Part shown: positions 10,553-21,105 of the stretch, piece after piece
Layout: the number at the start of each line of letters is the position of its first letter
How positions within the stretch are numbered: the first letter of the stretch is position 1
Assembly (NCBI GenBank): GCA_963920705.1
Contig: CAWUCO010000178.1
Span: forward strand, 64,501 to 128,500
Direction: 5' to 3'
DNA length: 64,000 nt
From: Odiellus spinosus
Taxonomy: Eukaryota > Arthropoda > Arachnida > Opiliones > Phalangiidae
Notes under the pieces: generated by a model
What the model was told of the DNA's origin: nothing
What the model saw: the letters and a program-made list of their open reading frames with translations, nothing else
Database searches by the model: none
Made by a program: the position numbers and the translations under genes

Positions 10553-11448
10553 TCGTTTTATTTAAAACTAAAAACAGAAAAAAACAGAAATATTAAAACT
10601 TAGTTCATTTTTCAGTCGGTGAATTAAGTAAAATTAAGCTCTCCCAGAGTACAAACTTTACAGAAACATAGGAAAATTCTTCAAGCAATCTCATATTAAA
10701 AAAAAAGTATGTTTAAGAATTTAAAGTACGTTATGAGTTGTTTGGGGCTTGAATATTGTATAAAATTTACAGGGGGACTAAACCTACGAGGCTTACAAAG
10801 CTTAGCAAAAAAGAAGTATGATTCTGCATCAAGTACTTTGAAGAGAAATTGGAAGAAACTTGTGACGTGACTCTACAAGAGGTACAGGATCCCGAATATG
10901 TTGAAATCAAACTCAAAGAACATGCATTATATGAGAAGAATATTTGGTTAATGTGACTATCCTCTATACGGTTTTTTTAATCCGAACCCTGGTTCTTTAT
11001 GTTCTAGCTCTTGATTTGACTGACTGGGAGAGTCTTGTTTGTAATTTTAACTACCGCGAACGGACTGAAACATTCGCGTAGGTTTTTCTATCGTGATATT
11101 ATGGGAAATTTTCTAAGTCCCGCGTTTTTGAAATGAAACACAAACGACTATGTTCTTTAGAACGAGTTTCAAAGTTTTATTTATATTTCGCTTTAGCGAG
11201 AGTGGCACTGATTTTGGCCCGCCGAGGTTCACGTTGAATTTGAATCTAATCCTATCCTATCCTCTCTGGTCGCTTCTCACCTCTCGCGGGGTGGGCGGAA
11301 CTTGACCGGAAACCTTTGGCGCCAGCAGTCTGCTCCCGGTCACCGGAGGGTTTTCCGTTTGACCGGGAGAGATACCACCAGCGCCGGGCTTCTTTTGTTG
11401 GGTCGTTTCCTGCCCGAGATGCAGAAGCAAAGAGAGGATAGGGTTTTT

Positions 11449-13440
11449 ACATTTCTTTTCAATAGTTTAAATTTAAAAGTGGTAATGCCAAAAGTCCATA
11501 CACCCGAAGTAATGTGGGTAGATTGGAAAATGTACAGAGTTATTTTGCAATATGAAAGCATGATGGTCGAGTTAACAACAAAGTTTAACGCTGAAAACAC
11601 TTCATATTCTGAAAAGTTGAAGATTTTATCACTTTCACCATTCAGTATCAGCTCAACCGCAAAACGATTCGGAGCCTCAAGGTATTTGGTGAAACGAAGT
11701 CGACAGTTGAAAAAAGAAAAAGGAATTTTATGTCTTCCTGGCTGCCAATCAAAAGGACTTAGAATAAGCAATGAGTCTAAAGTTGCTATTTCGAATTTTT
11801 ATCAACTTGATGACTACAGCAGAATGACCCCTGGTCAAAAGGATTACGTTTCCGTGAGAAACAAAATAACTGGTATAAAAGAACATAAACAGAAGAGACT
11901 TTTACTGAACCTAAAGGAACTCCATCAAAAATATAAAGAAGAGGGGAATGCACCTGTTGGTTTTTCTACTTTCTGTTCATTACGTCCTCCTTGGTGTATT
12001 TTGGCTGGACCTAAGGGCACACATTCGGTATGTGTGTGCACCTACCATCAGATTATGAAATTAATGGTTCTAGCCTTACCAAAAGAAAACACCCTTTCAG
12101 TTTCTGATGTTATGGCTCTTACTGTTTGCAACGTTGAAAATAGACAATGCATGATGAGGTGGTGTAAAAACTGTCCAGGAAATAATGGGATACTAAATAA
12201 TGAACTTCTTCGCACTATGCTAGACGATTTAAAAAAATTGAATATAAACAATGGGTTTCGTCAGACAAAACTAATCTTATTACTATGTCGGAATCTACAG
12301 AAGACTTCTTGCAAACCTTTTCTATTAAAATACTCGAACTTACTTGTCATCATTTAACATCAAAATCCCAGTCACAATATTTGAAGTCTTTGAAAGAATC
12401 TATAGAACCTGAAACTGCTATCGTTATAGGCGATTTTTCAGAAAATTACTCATTCAAAGATGAGGTGCAAGGTTTTCATTGGGAAAATTCTCAAGCTATT
12501 TTACATCCTTTTGTGGTTTACTACAGAGATATTTTAATGGAGCCTTTAAAACATAAAAATGTGTGTATGATTAGTGATACCAGATCACATTCTACAAGCA
12601 CAGTATACACATTTCAGTCTAAATTAATTACATATTTGAAAGATGGGATCCCTAATTTTAAAAAACTTGTGTATTTTACTGATGGTTGTGCCGCGCAATA
12701 CAAAAACAAATTTAACTTTTGTAATATTTGTCATCACAAACAAGATTTTGACATAGATTGTGAGTGGCATTTTTTGCCTTCTCACACGGAAAAGGTCCAT
12801 GTGATGGCATTGGAGGCACAGTGAAGCGCTTAACAGCTAAAACGTCCAATATCTGGTCAAATATGGGCTGCTAAAGACATGTTTGACTTCAGCGTTTCTG
12901 CTTTCCAAAATATTACATTTTTCTACGTCTCCAATGACGAAATAAATGAAAAAGCAAATTTTTTGAAAGAAAGATTTTTCAAAGCAAAAACTATAAAAGG
13001 CACTCGTCGATTTCATAAGTTTGTTCCTTTTAACTCAATCCAAATTAAAGCCGCACCCCTTTCCTCAATGGAAGAAATGAAAATTTTCAGCAGTTCAAGT
13101 GTTATTATTGATGAATCGGCCTCAGAGGATATTGCGTTAGAAACATTGGTTGCTTGTGTTTATGGAAAAAAATTGATGAATCTGCCTCAGAGGATATTGC
13201 GTTAGAAACAGTTGTTGCTTGTGTTTATGGAAAAAAATGCTATATTGGAATAGTGAAGGAATTTTCAAATGAATGTGAAGATTATTTGGTTTCATTCATG
13301 TACCCTCCATTCAATTCCAATACTTATTATTGGCCCCTTATTAAAGATGAAAGCTGGGTCTTACCAGAAAACATTATATGTCAAATTCAGAGTCCTAGTG
13401 TGGTACTTGCCCCGCTCAAAATACACGTTAAAAGGTGCTG
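11449..13440 (+). pseudogene. Transposase-like protein of unassigned family, frameshifted
   Basis: Successive frames cover one protein. 11460-12250 has a region with LSLSPFSISSTAKRFGASR, a putative helix-turn-helix, then RPPWCILAGPKGTHSVCVC and Cys/His residues. 12255-12800 has IGDFSENYSF, HPFVVYYRD and YFTDGCAAQYKN, with conserved Asp residues of DDE type. 12800-12870 continues in another frame with CDGIGGTVKRL. 12879-13440 is the C-terminal region. I recognise this family from uncharacterised, repeated proteins in cnidarian and aphid genomes but cannot name its superfamily; a Sola-like assignment is a guess. Frameshifts occur near 12255 and 12787, and a 65-bp tandem duplication at 13107-13236 causes a third. 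Confidence 0.65.
13107..13236 (+). repeat. 65-bp tandem duplication inside the transposase pseudogene
   Basis: 13107-13171 and 13172-13236 are near-identical head-to-tail copies starting attgatgaatc. 65 is not a multiple of three, so the duplication shifts the reading frame. Confidence 0.9.
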
Positions 13441-13939
13441 ATAACGATAAAGTTGAACTAGCAATGGCACGATACGTGTTTGATTGATTTGTATTCTAAT
13501 ACTATGTTAAACAATAAATATCATTTGTGGGGTAAAATGAACATAAAATATCTCGAGAACTAGAAATAATAGAATTGGTTTTCACTATTTTCAGGTAAAT
13601 CACACACGGGGAATTCGAAATAAAATGTTGTTTTTAATTTAAACTTGAGGTTAAAGCCAAAGGTCAAATGGTTTGACCACTGATATTGCGGGTTAGAAAT
13701 TTATATATTTTATTTTCCATCGCGTACGTATATAAAACGTTTCTTACGCTTTAAAATGCTTTTTAAATCATGAATATCGCGCAATAATTACCAGAGTTAT
13801 ACCTTGTTAAAGTTTAGGGGTCAAGGCCATTTCAGCAAATGGTGACTTTCTGTATCTCAGAAACTACTTGTCCGATTGAAAAAATACCCGGGAATTCGGT
13901 TTCTACGATGATGAAAACCCCCTACACCAAATTTGAACC

Positions 13940-15072
13940 AAATCGGTGGGGGTCGGGTTGACAAGGTGTGACCATTTGTGGTTTCTCGGCCTGCTGTTTA
14001 GATATCTCAATATATTTATCCACTACTTCTGCCATTTCAATTTCACACCGTCTTTGTAGATCAACATTTACCAGTTTCAAAAGATCTGCGAAATATTTAC
14101 AAACTGTTTCTGATTTACCTTCGATATTTTTTTCACATTTATGCGCAAGGCTTGCAGCAATAAGACTGTAATTAGACATGTTGGGATTAATTCTAATAAA
14201 ACTACATCCCTTATCCATTTTTGAACCTTATTCCCATACCCATCAACCTTGTCTATTTCCTTTGAAATATTTTCCTCAATATCAACAATTTCTGAATGGT
14301 CAGAACGACGTCTTTTCTTAGGGGGTTGCGCAGTTGACGACCTTGTTGGTTTATTATTAGAAGTTTATTATTAGAAGTTGAAGGCAAATTTCCATCAGTA
14401 AATACATCCTAATCTTGATTCAAAGTTATATCTTCCACTACGACCAAATCAACTTCTTTTCCAATTTTGGCGAACAGCTAGTTTTAAAGGCTTAAATTAT
14501 TAATAATTTAATTGCCATTAATTTAAGTAATTGCAATTACACTATCTGCTTCATTCGACGTCTCATTGTCATGAGCATTTGAAGCAATTTCAATGTTCGA
14601 GGTTATACTAAATTAATCAAATTTATCTCATTAGTAGTTTCATTGGTAGTTTCTAAAGTCGGAATAATTGATAACATACTCTCGTCTCGTCACTACATGC
14701 TTAAGAAACATTAATTGTTTAAAAAAAGGCCATTTCACAAGATCGGCATCGTTTTCTACATATTCTTGACCAGATTTTTTGGCTGAAATAGCGTGAAAAT
14801 TTACCCTGAATTGGTCCTTTAAGTATTTTCACATACCTTTTAAATCTTTAACTAGAAAACATTATCTATAATTTCGCCTTTTTAAAACATAATTTGTTTC
14901 GCTTACCGGGCATTTTCATTTCATCAGTCACTTGACCCCAATTTACATTTTGCAAATGTCTATCTCTATAATCCCTGTGGGATTTATCCCATAACATTGG
15001 ATAATTAATTATCACATTTATCAAAGTTTCTTTTTTATCAATATCCTTTTGCCTCAAAGATGCCTTCAACAT
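13940..15072 (-). pseudogene. Harbinger MADF (Myb/SANT-like) protein gene
   Basis: Exon 1 runs from the ATG at 15072 down to 14907 and encodes a MADF start: LINVIINYPMLWDKSHRDY followed by NWGQV. A 55-bp intron (14906-14852; GTAAGC donor, TTTTCTAG acceptor) leads to exon 2 at 14851, which reads VKDLKGM, then a TGA at 14829-14831 where MADF domains have Trp, then KYLKDQFR. The stop makes this a pseudogene. A further frame at 14218-13940 may be the C-terminal part. In Harbinger elements the MADF/Myb-like partner binds DNA and helps the transposase enter the nucleus. The end overlaps the inserted long-TIR element. Confidence 0.75.
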
Positions 15073-15206
15073 TCTGTCTTTTTCTTTTTTTCTCTATGAG
15101 CAAAACGCGCAACGTTTAATCTCTCGCGTAAAAAGAAATACGCTTCATCTCTACGCTTTCAGCTTCGACTTTTTCGGTTTCTCGCGCCTTTGTAAACGCA
15201 CCTTAA

Positions 15207-16256
15207 AAGTTCACACGGAGAGGTAAGAAGACGAAAGTTTTTCGATTCGATGACGCCAACGCCGACGCCGCAGTGAATATAGTAGCTAGACCCCACTAGG
15301 GTTGGGTCTAGCTAAAAATAAAAATTTACAATGTTAAATAGGATAGGCGAAACGGAAATTGATGTCGGCGAGTTAAATAAACGGCCACGTACTTTTGGTC
15401 TCCTGAATTATGTTCTCTTGCATTAAAGAGTTGTTTCGCCTTTCTTGCCCATTTTTTGTCGGTGCGATTCAATATTAAAAATTTAATCCATAGCTCGGCC
15501 TCACCCGTCCCTCTTGTAATATTTTAGGTAAGGCTAGGGTAGATAATCCCTCTAATTAGCCAATCCCTCCAACTAGTTAATCCTTAGCTCGGGCTATTTG
15601 TAATATTTTAGGTAAGGCTAGGTTTGGTTAGTTTATTCCTCGAATTAACCCATCCTTAAAATAGGGGATTGTTAAAAAGATGAAGGGGGAAAAATTTAGA
15701 GGGGAAGGCACTATAAACTGTTTCGCCACCAGATGTCGCCACCCTCCTTCAAAGTGGTATACCACGTGATCAGAGTAATTTCTGAGTATTTTTGGAGATT
15801 TTCTCAGCAGGGGTGCCAATTTACAATAAGGTTTCGAATCTAGATAGCAACCCGTCTTTCCGCCACGGTGTGCAGCGCGTACAAAACTTACCCTATCCGT
15901 TATCCTTAAGAATTTTTTATTTATAGGGTTATTGAGGGCCTCGCTTTACGCGCGTTTGGTGAGCATTTGCCCGCACCTGGTTCACTCTCTGTAGTTCAAC
16001 TTAATTTGGCAGCGCGTATGAACCTACTCTTTCCTTTATCTCTAGGAATTGTTTACTTAGAAATGTGGGGAGCGTTACTATGAAGAGGATCGGACGATTT
16101 TCAAGTTGAAGTAGACTGTTTTTAGCTAGACCCAACCCTAGTGGGGTCTAGCTACTGTGTTCACTGCGGCGTCGGCGTGGGCGTTGTGCAAGAAGACGAA
16201 ATACGTCATCGAATCGGAAAACTTTCGTCTTCTTACCTCTCCGAGTGAACTTTTAG
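15207..16256. repeat. Inner inverted repeat of the foldback core
   Basis: 15207-15316 and 16132-16256 are inverted copies. They include gaggtaagaagacgaaag and, at the inner edges, tagctagaccccactagggt. They enclose an 815-bp block of unrelated sequence, so the core is either a stem with this block as loop or a palindrome split by an insertion. Confidence 0.8.
15317..16131. repeat. Dispersed repeat inserted between the inner inverted repeats
   Basis: The first ~340 bp match 60385-60970 closely (aggataggcgaaacgg, gatgtcggcgagt, gtaatattttaggtaaggct). The rest (15660-16131) has no match in the window. No coding domain was seen; the short minus frame at 15628-15819 looks random. Confidence 0.6.
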
Positions 16257-16639
16257 TGTCTGCACGTGACGTCGGAAGAAGACATCATCACCCACGGCGC
16301 TTGAATCTCCAATAAAATTCGCATATACAGTTATTAGCTTCTACCTTGCTGTAAACGTATATCCACCACAGCTCAGTGAAGAGCAGCAACCGGTACTCGC
16401 TTGTTAATTTATAATAATCAACGAACGCCTTATATAGTATCTTTTGGATTCGCGTCTATTTTAGCCTTCTGAGGTTATAGCTTTTACTGAATTGAAACGT
16501 AATATTCATTTAAATTAAAATTAAAACAGATAAAATGATTTAACTTAATCTAAAAACCAATCTTGCTGAAAATTTAATTTAATATAAAAGATATTTTCGA
16601 AGAGATTCAATATTTTCTTATAGGTTGATTAGATAAAGG

Positions 16640-18020
16640 CGTGTTTTTACATGTGTTCAAGATAAAATTAATTAATAAATAGATATTATGGTGCGTTTTC
16701 ACGGGTATCCAAGATAAGACAATAAAGATGAGATGTAAAGGTGCCTTCACAAGGGTATCCAAGGTAAAAATTAATGAAGATTAGATATAAAGGCGTGTTC
16801 ATAGGGTATCCAAGATACATGACTTAAAGGGATACTATTAGCTGAAATGAAGTATTTTTTATCTGATTCCTCGTGAAAAACTATGCCTCCCTGATTTTTT
16901 CATAATTTTTCGTGAAGAAATTCTATAAGAAAATATTTTTTAAAGTTTTATATCGTAAACATGTGTTTCAATTTCTCATTGTTGCCAAGAGGCCAATCAG
17001 CAGACGTGAAAAAGACGGCCATTCTCACGAGCTTTTTACGTAATTGTGATGTAGTCTAGTCGAGCGTTTCACCGAAGATTAGGGTTAATCATTTTAGCGA
17101 CAATCAATATTATGTTTTACCTGATCTTTACGAAGACTAGCCGTGTCCCGTAATTTTGAGATCAATTTCATAATGTGTCGCCTGTTAGATTGTTCACATT
17201 CTTTATATTTTAAACGTAGGTAATTTTAAGGCGGATAAATTGAGTAGGATTCAATTTCCTAATTGAAAATCTAAGCCTTGTCTGAATCTCCAGCGTAATT
17301 TGTATTGTAAGTTGTATTTTTCACGAGATTTGAAAATTAGCACGAGCTCCGCCGAAGCGCGTGATCGAGGACGCTATGGTTTAGGCTAGTAAGCAATGGT
17401 GTAATAGCTAGCTCGTAGTGATAGGCAATGTTAAACCTGGCATAACCGTTGCTTACTATTCATAGACATTCTTAGAAGTGCTCTAATTGGCCTCTTGGCA
17501 ACAGTTTAAAAATCCGCTCCCATAGCTAAGCCTAACGAAGTTTTAAAAAATGAATGCTTGCCGAAATAATGTTTTACAAATTGTGAAAAAATTCAGGAGG
17601 TTATATTTAATTACAATGAATCAGGGTATAAATTAATTTCGGTGTGAAATTCTCAGCTAATAGTCTTCCTTTAATAAGATAAAATGACTTAATAAAGAAT
17701 AGATATAAAGACGCGTTTCCAAAAAAATGACTTAATAAAGAATAGATATTAAGTCCCGTTGCACGAGTATCCAAGATAAAATGACAAAAATAATATATAA
17801 ATGCCTGTTCGCACGGGTATCTAAGTTAAAAATTAATAAATAAAACGGGTATCCAAGATAAATACATAACGATAAGATATAAAGCCGCTTTCACACGGGT
17901 ATCCAAGATAAATTAATAAAGATTAGATATAAATCCGCGTTCAGACGTATCAAAGAAAAATCAAGATTAGGTATAAAGCCGCGTACACACGGGTATCCAA
18001 GATAAATACATAACGATAAC
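16640..18020 (-). repeat. Right array of the 50-bp subrepeat, split by an insertion
   Basis: Reverse-complement copies of the 50-bp unit (gggtatccaagataaattaa and gattagatataaagccgcgt) occupy about 16640-16824 and 17675-18020, roughly 10-11 copies in total, matching the left array in number. Confidence 0.88.
16828..17670. mobile_element. 843-bp TTAA-flanked non-autonomous DNA transposon
   Basis: It is flanked by TTAA on both sides (16824-16827 and 17671-17674). The ends are inverted repeats, AGGGATACTATTAGCTGA at the left and a close match at the right. A second internal inverted pair (ttgccaagaggccaat near 16981 and its complement near 17490) gives it a stem-like structure. TTAA duplications are typical of piggyBac and Kolobok; the purine-rich ends favour Kolobok, by inference. 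No ORF of note. Confidence 0.75.
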
Positions 18021-18046
18021 GGTAAGGTTTGTTTGTGTTAGATTCG

Positions 18047-18451
18047 GTTTAGTGGGGTTCGGTTGGGTTCGGTTAGGTTGGGCTGGGTTTGGTTAGTGTT
18101 ATGATAGTTAAATAATACTTAAATAAAAAATATATTTTACCGAACTGAATATAAAATGAGCGTTGAAAATGCCTTTCATTGAAAAAATTATCAAATTGGG
18201 ACGATTGGGTGTGGGCTAAAAGAATAAGGCTAAGTGGGAATTGGGCCAGTTTGGAATGGGATAGTTTGGATTGAGGCAATTGAGATTGGGCGAAATGGGA
18301 ATTGGCCATATCGGGGTACAAAATCTACGACCAGCAGAAGAAACTTTCAAATCTCATAGGCTTGTAATAGGCTAGGACGGGTTTGTTTTGGTTAGGTTAC
18401 GTTTGGGTTGGGCTAAGTTGGGTTGTGTTAAGTTAGGTTAGGTTGGGTTGG
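18047..18451 (+). repeat. Degenerate TTAGG-like tracts
   Basis: 18047-18102 and 18380-18451 consist of variants of ggttaggttgggttcggtt. The insect telomere repeat is TTAGG, so these may be decayed interstitial tracts, but such G/T-rich runs are common in insect genomes. Between them is another low-complexity stretch (gattgggcgaaatgggaatt type) with no gene. 18452-18900 shows nothing recognisable. Confidence 0.5.
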
Positions 18452-18899
18452 AACTCTATGTGATTTTAATATAGAGTTTTTATAATTTCACATATCTACT
18501 TGTCGTAAATTTTTTTAAGTATTTTCGGAACTCCTACGGTACTAATTAGTCAAACACTATTATTATTTAGTGGGGATTTGAATATCGTCATCTATTTCTT
18601 ACAAACATCTCTTTCGGTTCATACGCTCCTCAAGAAATTGACTCGTTTTAAAAAAATATTCTTAATTTTCTTTGAGACTAATTTCGGAATTTCAATAATT
18701 AGCCTCAAATATCTTTTAAGACTTTGGGAAATTGTAATATTTTTAGTCTTGTTTTACCAGTTCAAATTGCTTAAAATAAATTGTTTCCAGAGCCTAGTAT
18801 CCCTTTTTTAAATTATATCTAACAAATACTTAAAAATACAATTAAAAATCGGCAATTCGCTTTATAAAGTTAAATTTCGGTGATTGAAAATTACATTAA

Positions 18900-19190
18900 A
18901 GGAACTTAATCTTTAGCTAATTTTATTTGTGATACTGATAGAATTTAAAAATAACATCAATAAGAGAGGTAGGTTTCCTAGGTCGTCTTTATCCGTTTTT
19001 TGGAAAATATATAATAATAATAAAACCTTTGAAGTAGTAGACTAAATCTACTAACTATAATTTTAAAGATATGAAATTGCTCTTTCTCTAACAATTAATT
19101 TGTGTCCCTTCACGGGTTTGATTCGAGTTAAATAAAGAGCTTTTTTTAAGGATGCGAAGCAACCTCTTTTTTGTATAATAATTATATCAA
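18900..19190 (+). mobile_element. Half copy of a snapback MITE
   Basis: This matches one arm of the complete palindromic element at 61150-61636 (shared aaacggataaagacgac complement, gtgtcccttcacgggtttga, gcgaagcaacctctttttt). The other arm is absent here. Confidence 0.75.
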
Positions 19191-19194
19191 ACAC

Positions 19195-20005
19195 ACCTTT
19201 TTATTGCATTGACCGAAGAGACTAGTAATAGTTCCACAAGGGTAGCGTTTGGCTTTATGAAAATCGGTTTCCTCCTAGTCTGTTGTTTACGCCCACTTTT
19301 CTGCCTCTCGCGTGGTCAAAAGTGGCTGAAATCCTGAATTTCCATAGATAAATCCAAGAATTCTCGCTTAAACGGATTTTGATTATAAGGTACGCAACGT
19401 ATAGAGCTAGGTTCCCACTTGACCCAAAATAACGACCGAAAATGTTAGCCTCTTACCCAGAGCCTCGGCGTCTAGATATTTGTTTGGTTAACACATGCAA
19501 CCGAATTCAGACCGAAAAGCGCGGTAGTCACGTGGGGTGGCGTCTTCCGGTTAGGATGAAATTAACAACATTTTTAACATTTTTTTACACGTCAAGCGCT
19601 TAAGAATTTATCGAGAGAGAAAAATAGAAAAACAAAGTTTGTCAAGAACTATGCAAGTAAATCTATCTATAGACATTTATGTTACATTAAGCGTTATAAA
19701 AATTCACTTCTCATGTTATCGCTTTCTGCCGTCAGTTTAGGTTCTAAGGATTTGTTATCCAATTAAATTATTTAAGGATAGTTTGAATTCGAGTATCGAC
19801 AATAAGCAGAGATGCTGGTTGCGTTTCAAATACGTCATTGCCTTGCGGACGTTTATATTTAGCAAGCAAGTCCGGAACATACACCGTTTTTGGTGCGACA
19901 TGAATAGATTCTCTCTAAAGACTATGTATAAACTCCAAACACTGTTTATTGTTCCTGACTCTAGTTGCTAGTATCTTTTTCTCATTTTAAGAATCTATTT
20001 CTATA
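19195..20005. other. No recognisable gene
   Basis: I see no domain, TIR or repeat. A 62-codon plus frame at 19783-19971 has no recognisable motif. Confidence 0.5.
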
Positions 20006-20007
20006 TC

Positions 20008-20444
20008 GAAGTGTGTAGCAAAAAACCTTACCGAAATTTAAGATTGAGAGCTCATTCGACTAAGCTCTCTCTAATAAAATCTGGCATTAAATTGGCTTTT
20101 ACAAACTCGGCTGATTTCAGCGGGGTTAGTAACACCACTCGAATGAAAGTTTCGAAAGTGGTACAAAAGACTATCATCGAGGTGAATGAAGAAGGAATTG
20201 AGGCGGCCGCCGCTACGGCTGTTGTTGGTGTCAGGGCCACTGCTGTTATCGTAGAACCGGATCCAATCGTATTCGTTGCAATGCGACCCTTCATGTTCGT
20301 CCTTTATCACCAACCAACCAACTCCATGTTATCTTTGGAAAATATGTCAAGCCAAGTGCCGCTTATTCTCGAATTCTACCAAAATTGTATTCGTATAAGC
20401 TCTTCAAAAGAATAAAGAAATTTACAGAAATAATAAAACAGTAG
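20008..20444 (+). pseudogene. Serpin C-terminal region (last exon), frameshifted
   Basis: The frame encodes the C-terminal third of a serpin: GIKLAFTNSADFSGVS, then KVSKVVQKTIIEVNEEG, the hinge of the reactive-centre loop (EEGIEAAAATAVVGVR), and the FVAMRPFMFVL strand. The alanine-rich hinge is of inhibitory type, though the usual Thr/Ser at P14 is Ile here. After PTNSML one base appears to be missing; the following frame carries the expected GKYVKP serpin ending and stops at 20442-20444, with AATAAA-like sequence near 20413. Serpins are suicide inhibitors of serine proteases. No other serpin exon is visible, so this is either an orphan pseudo-exon or the last exon of a gene with far upstream exons and a disrupting indel. 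Confidence 0.8.
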
Positions 20445-20661
20445 AATTTTTTTTCATTTGTCAGTCAATAAATTTGTGTAGTCCATGAGCCAGATACAAA
20501 TTCGAGTATCAACTCGGCGGAACAAAAGGCAATGCTATTTTGATATAAATAGTGTATCAGTAGTCTGAATCCGTTTGCCGGCAACCTCTGGCGCCGAGCT
20601 ACAACAAACGGCGGCCATTTAAAGATGGCGTCTGCAGCAATGTTTTAATCAGCTATATCTC

Positions 20662-21105
20662 AGCCCCTGGCTTCCAGCGCGCTGACTTGAATCCGAAGCT
20701 AGGCTAATACTTCATTCGCTAGCTTAGGTAGGAAGGGATGGGCCCATAACCCCATATATGCATAATTCAGCGCGTGCACTTTACAGCCCATCTATCTCTG
20801 GGTCTTTTTGCCTCGTGAAAACGAGATGAAGCCTTTGAGGGCGCTGAATTCTAATTCCGATCGTCGAGCGAAGGTCTTTTGAAGGACATAAATGTTTGGG
20901 TTTTTCGGTGACAGGCTGACAACGCTGACCTCTCATTTGCGAAGCCCCTAAAAGGCAGTGGTAAACGGCTTCAATAGTGTGGTGTATTAAATAGAGATAG
21001 AAAGGTCCTTAGCTTTGACAGCATTGACAAGTTAGAGATTAGTTTCCGTTGGCGGATTAATACACAATGTTAAACTCTCATACCTTTAGGCGCCGTAGAG
21101 TCTGG
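20662..21105 (+). repeat. Direct repeat copy A (~440 bp)
   Basis: It starts cccctggcttccagcgcg and ends ctcatacctttaggcgccg. The second copy is at 23180-23612. The spacing of 2.5 kb resembles LTRs, but no TG...CA ends, primer site or coding domain lie between them. The 200 bp before it (20445-20661) shows nothing clear. Confidence 0.8.

Larger units (their letters stand above)
9844..13929 (+). mobile_element. DNA transposon with ~400-bp terminal inverted repeats
   Basis: The sequence from 9844 (TGGTGTAGGGGGTTTTCATC) to about 10240 is repeated in inverse at about 13530-13929, with strong similarity throughout, including a shared cacggggaattcg segment. A weaker match continues about 15-25 bp further out on both sides, so the true ends could be near 9828 and 13955; the flanking AAAT next to both ends is a possible 4-bp TSD. 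It sits inside Harbinger between the transposase and MADF genes. The interior holds one degraded transposase-like gene and an apparently foreign block near 10975-11448. Confidence 0.8.
3497..15203 (+). mobile_element. PIF/Harbinger DNA transposon carrying nested insertions
   Basis: The ends are perfect 18-bp inverted repeats: AGGTGCGTTTACAAAGGC at 3497 and its reverse complement ending at 15203. They are flanked by TAA direct repeats (3494-3496 and 15204-15206), the 3-bp T-W-A type duplication characteristic of Harbinger. Inside are the two genes usual for the superfamily: a multi-exon DDE transposase on the plus strand and a MADF (Myb/SANT-like) protein on the minus strand. Two later insertions inflate it to 11.7 kb: a LINE in a transposase intron and a long-TIR DNA transposon at about 9844-13929. 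Removing them leaves an element of about 3.7 kb, a normal Harbinger size. Confidence 0.93.
2478..18020. mobile_element. Giant foldback-like composite with inverted 50-bp-unit arms
   Basis: The left arm (2478 to about 3476) and right arm (about 16200-18020) are inverted copies. Going inward, each arm has an array of a 50-bp unit, then about 330 bp of unique sequence, then a segment with direct and inverted copies of a motif including gaggtaagaagacga. The right arm carries an 843-bp insertion (16828-17670). Everything between the arms is other elements, chiefly Harbinger, plus an 815-bp repeat insert at 15317-16131. Long inverted ends built from tandem subrepeats are known from Drosophila foldback (FB/Galileo, P superfamily) elements; kinship to them is inference. 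Exact outer ends and a TSD were not found. Confidence 0.6.

Noticed and set aside
18047-18451. Telomere or subtelomere
   Set aside because: The TTAGG-like tracts are short, degenerate and interstitial, with transposons on both sides.
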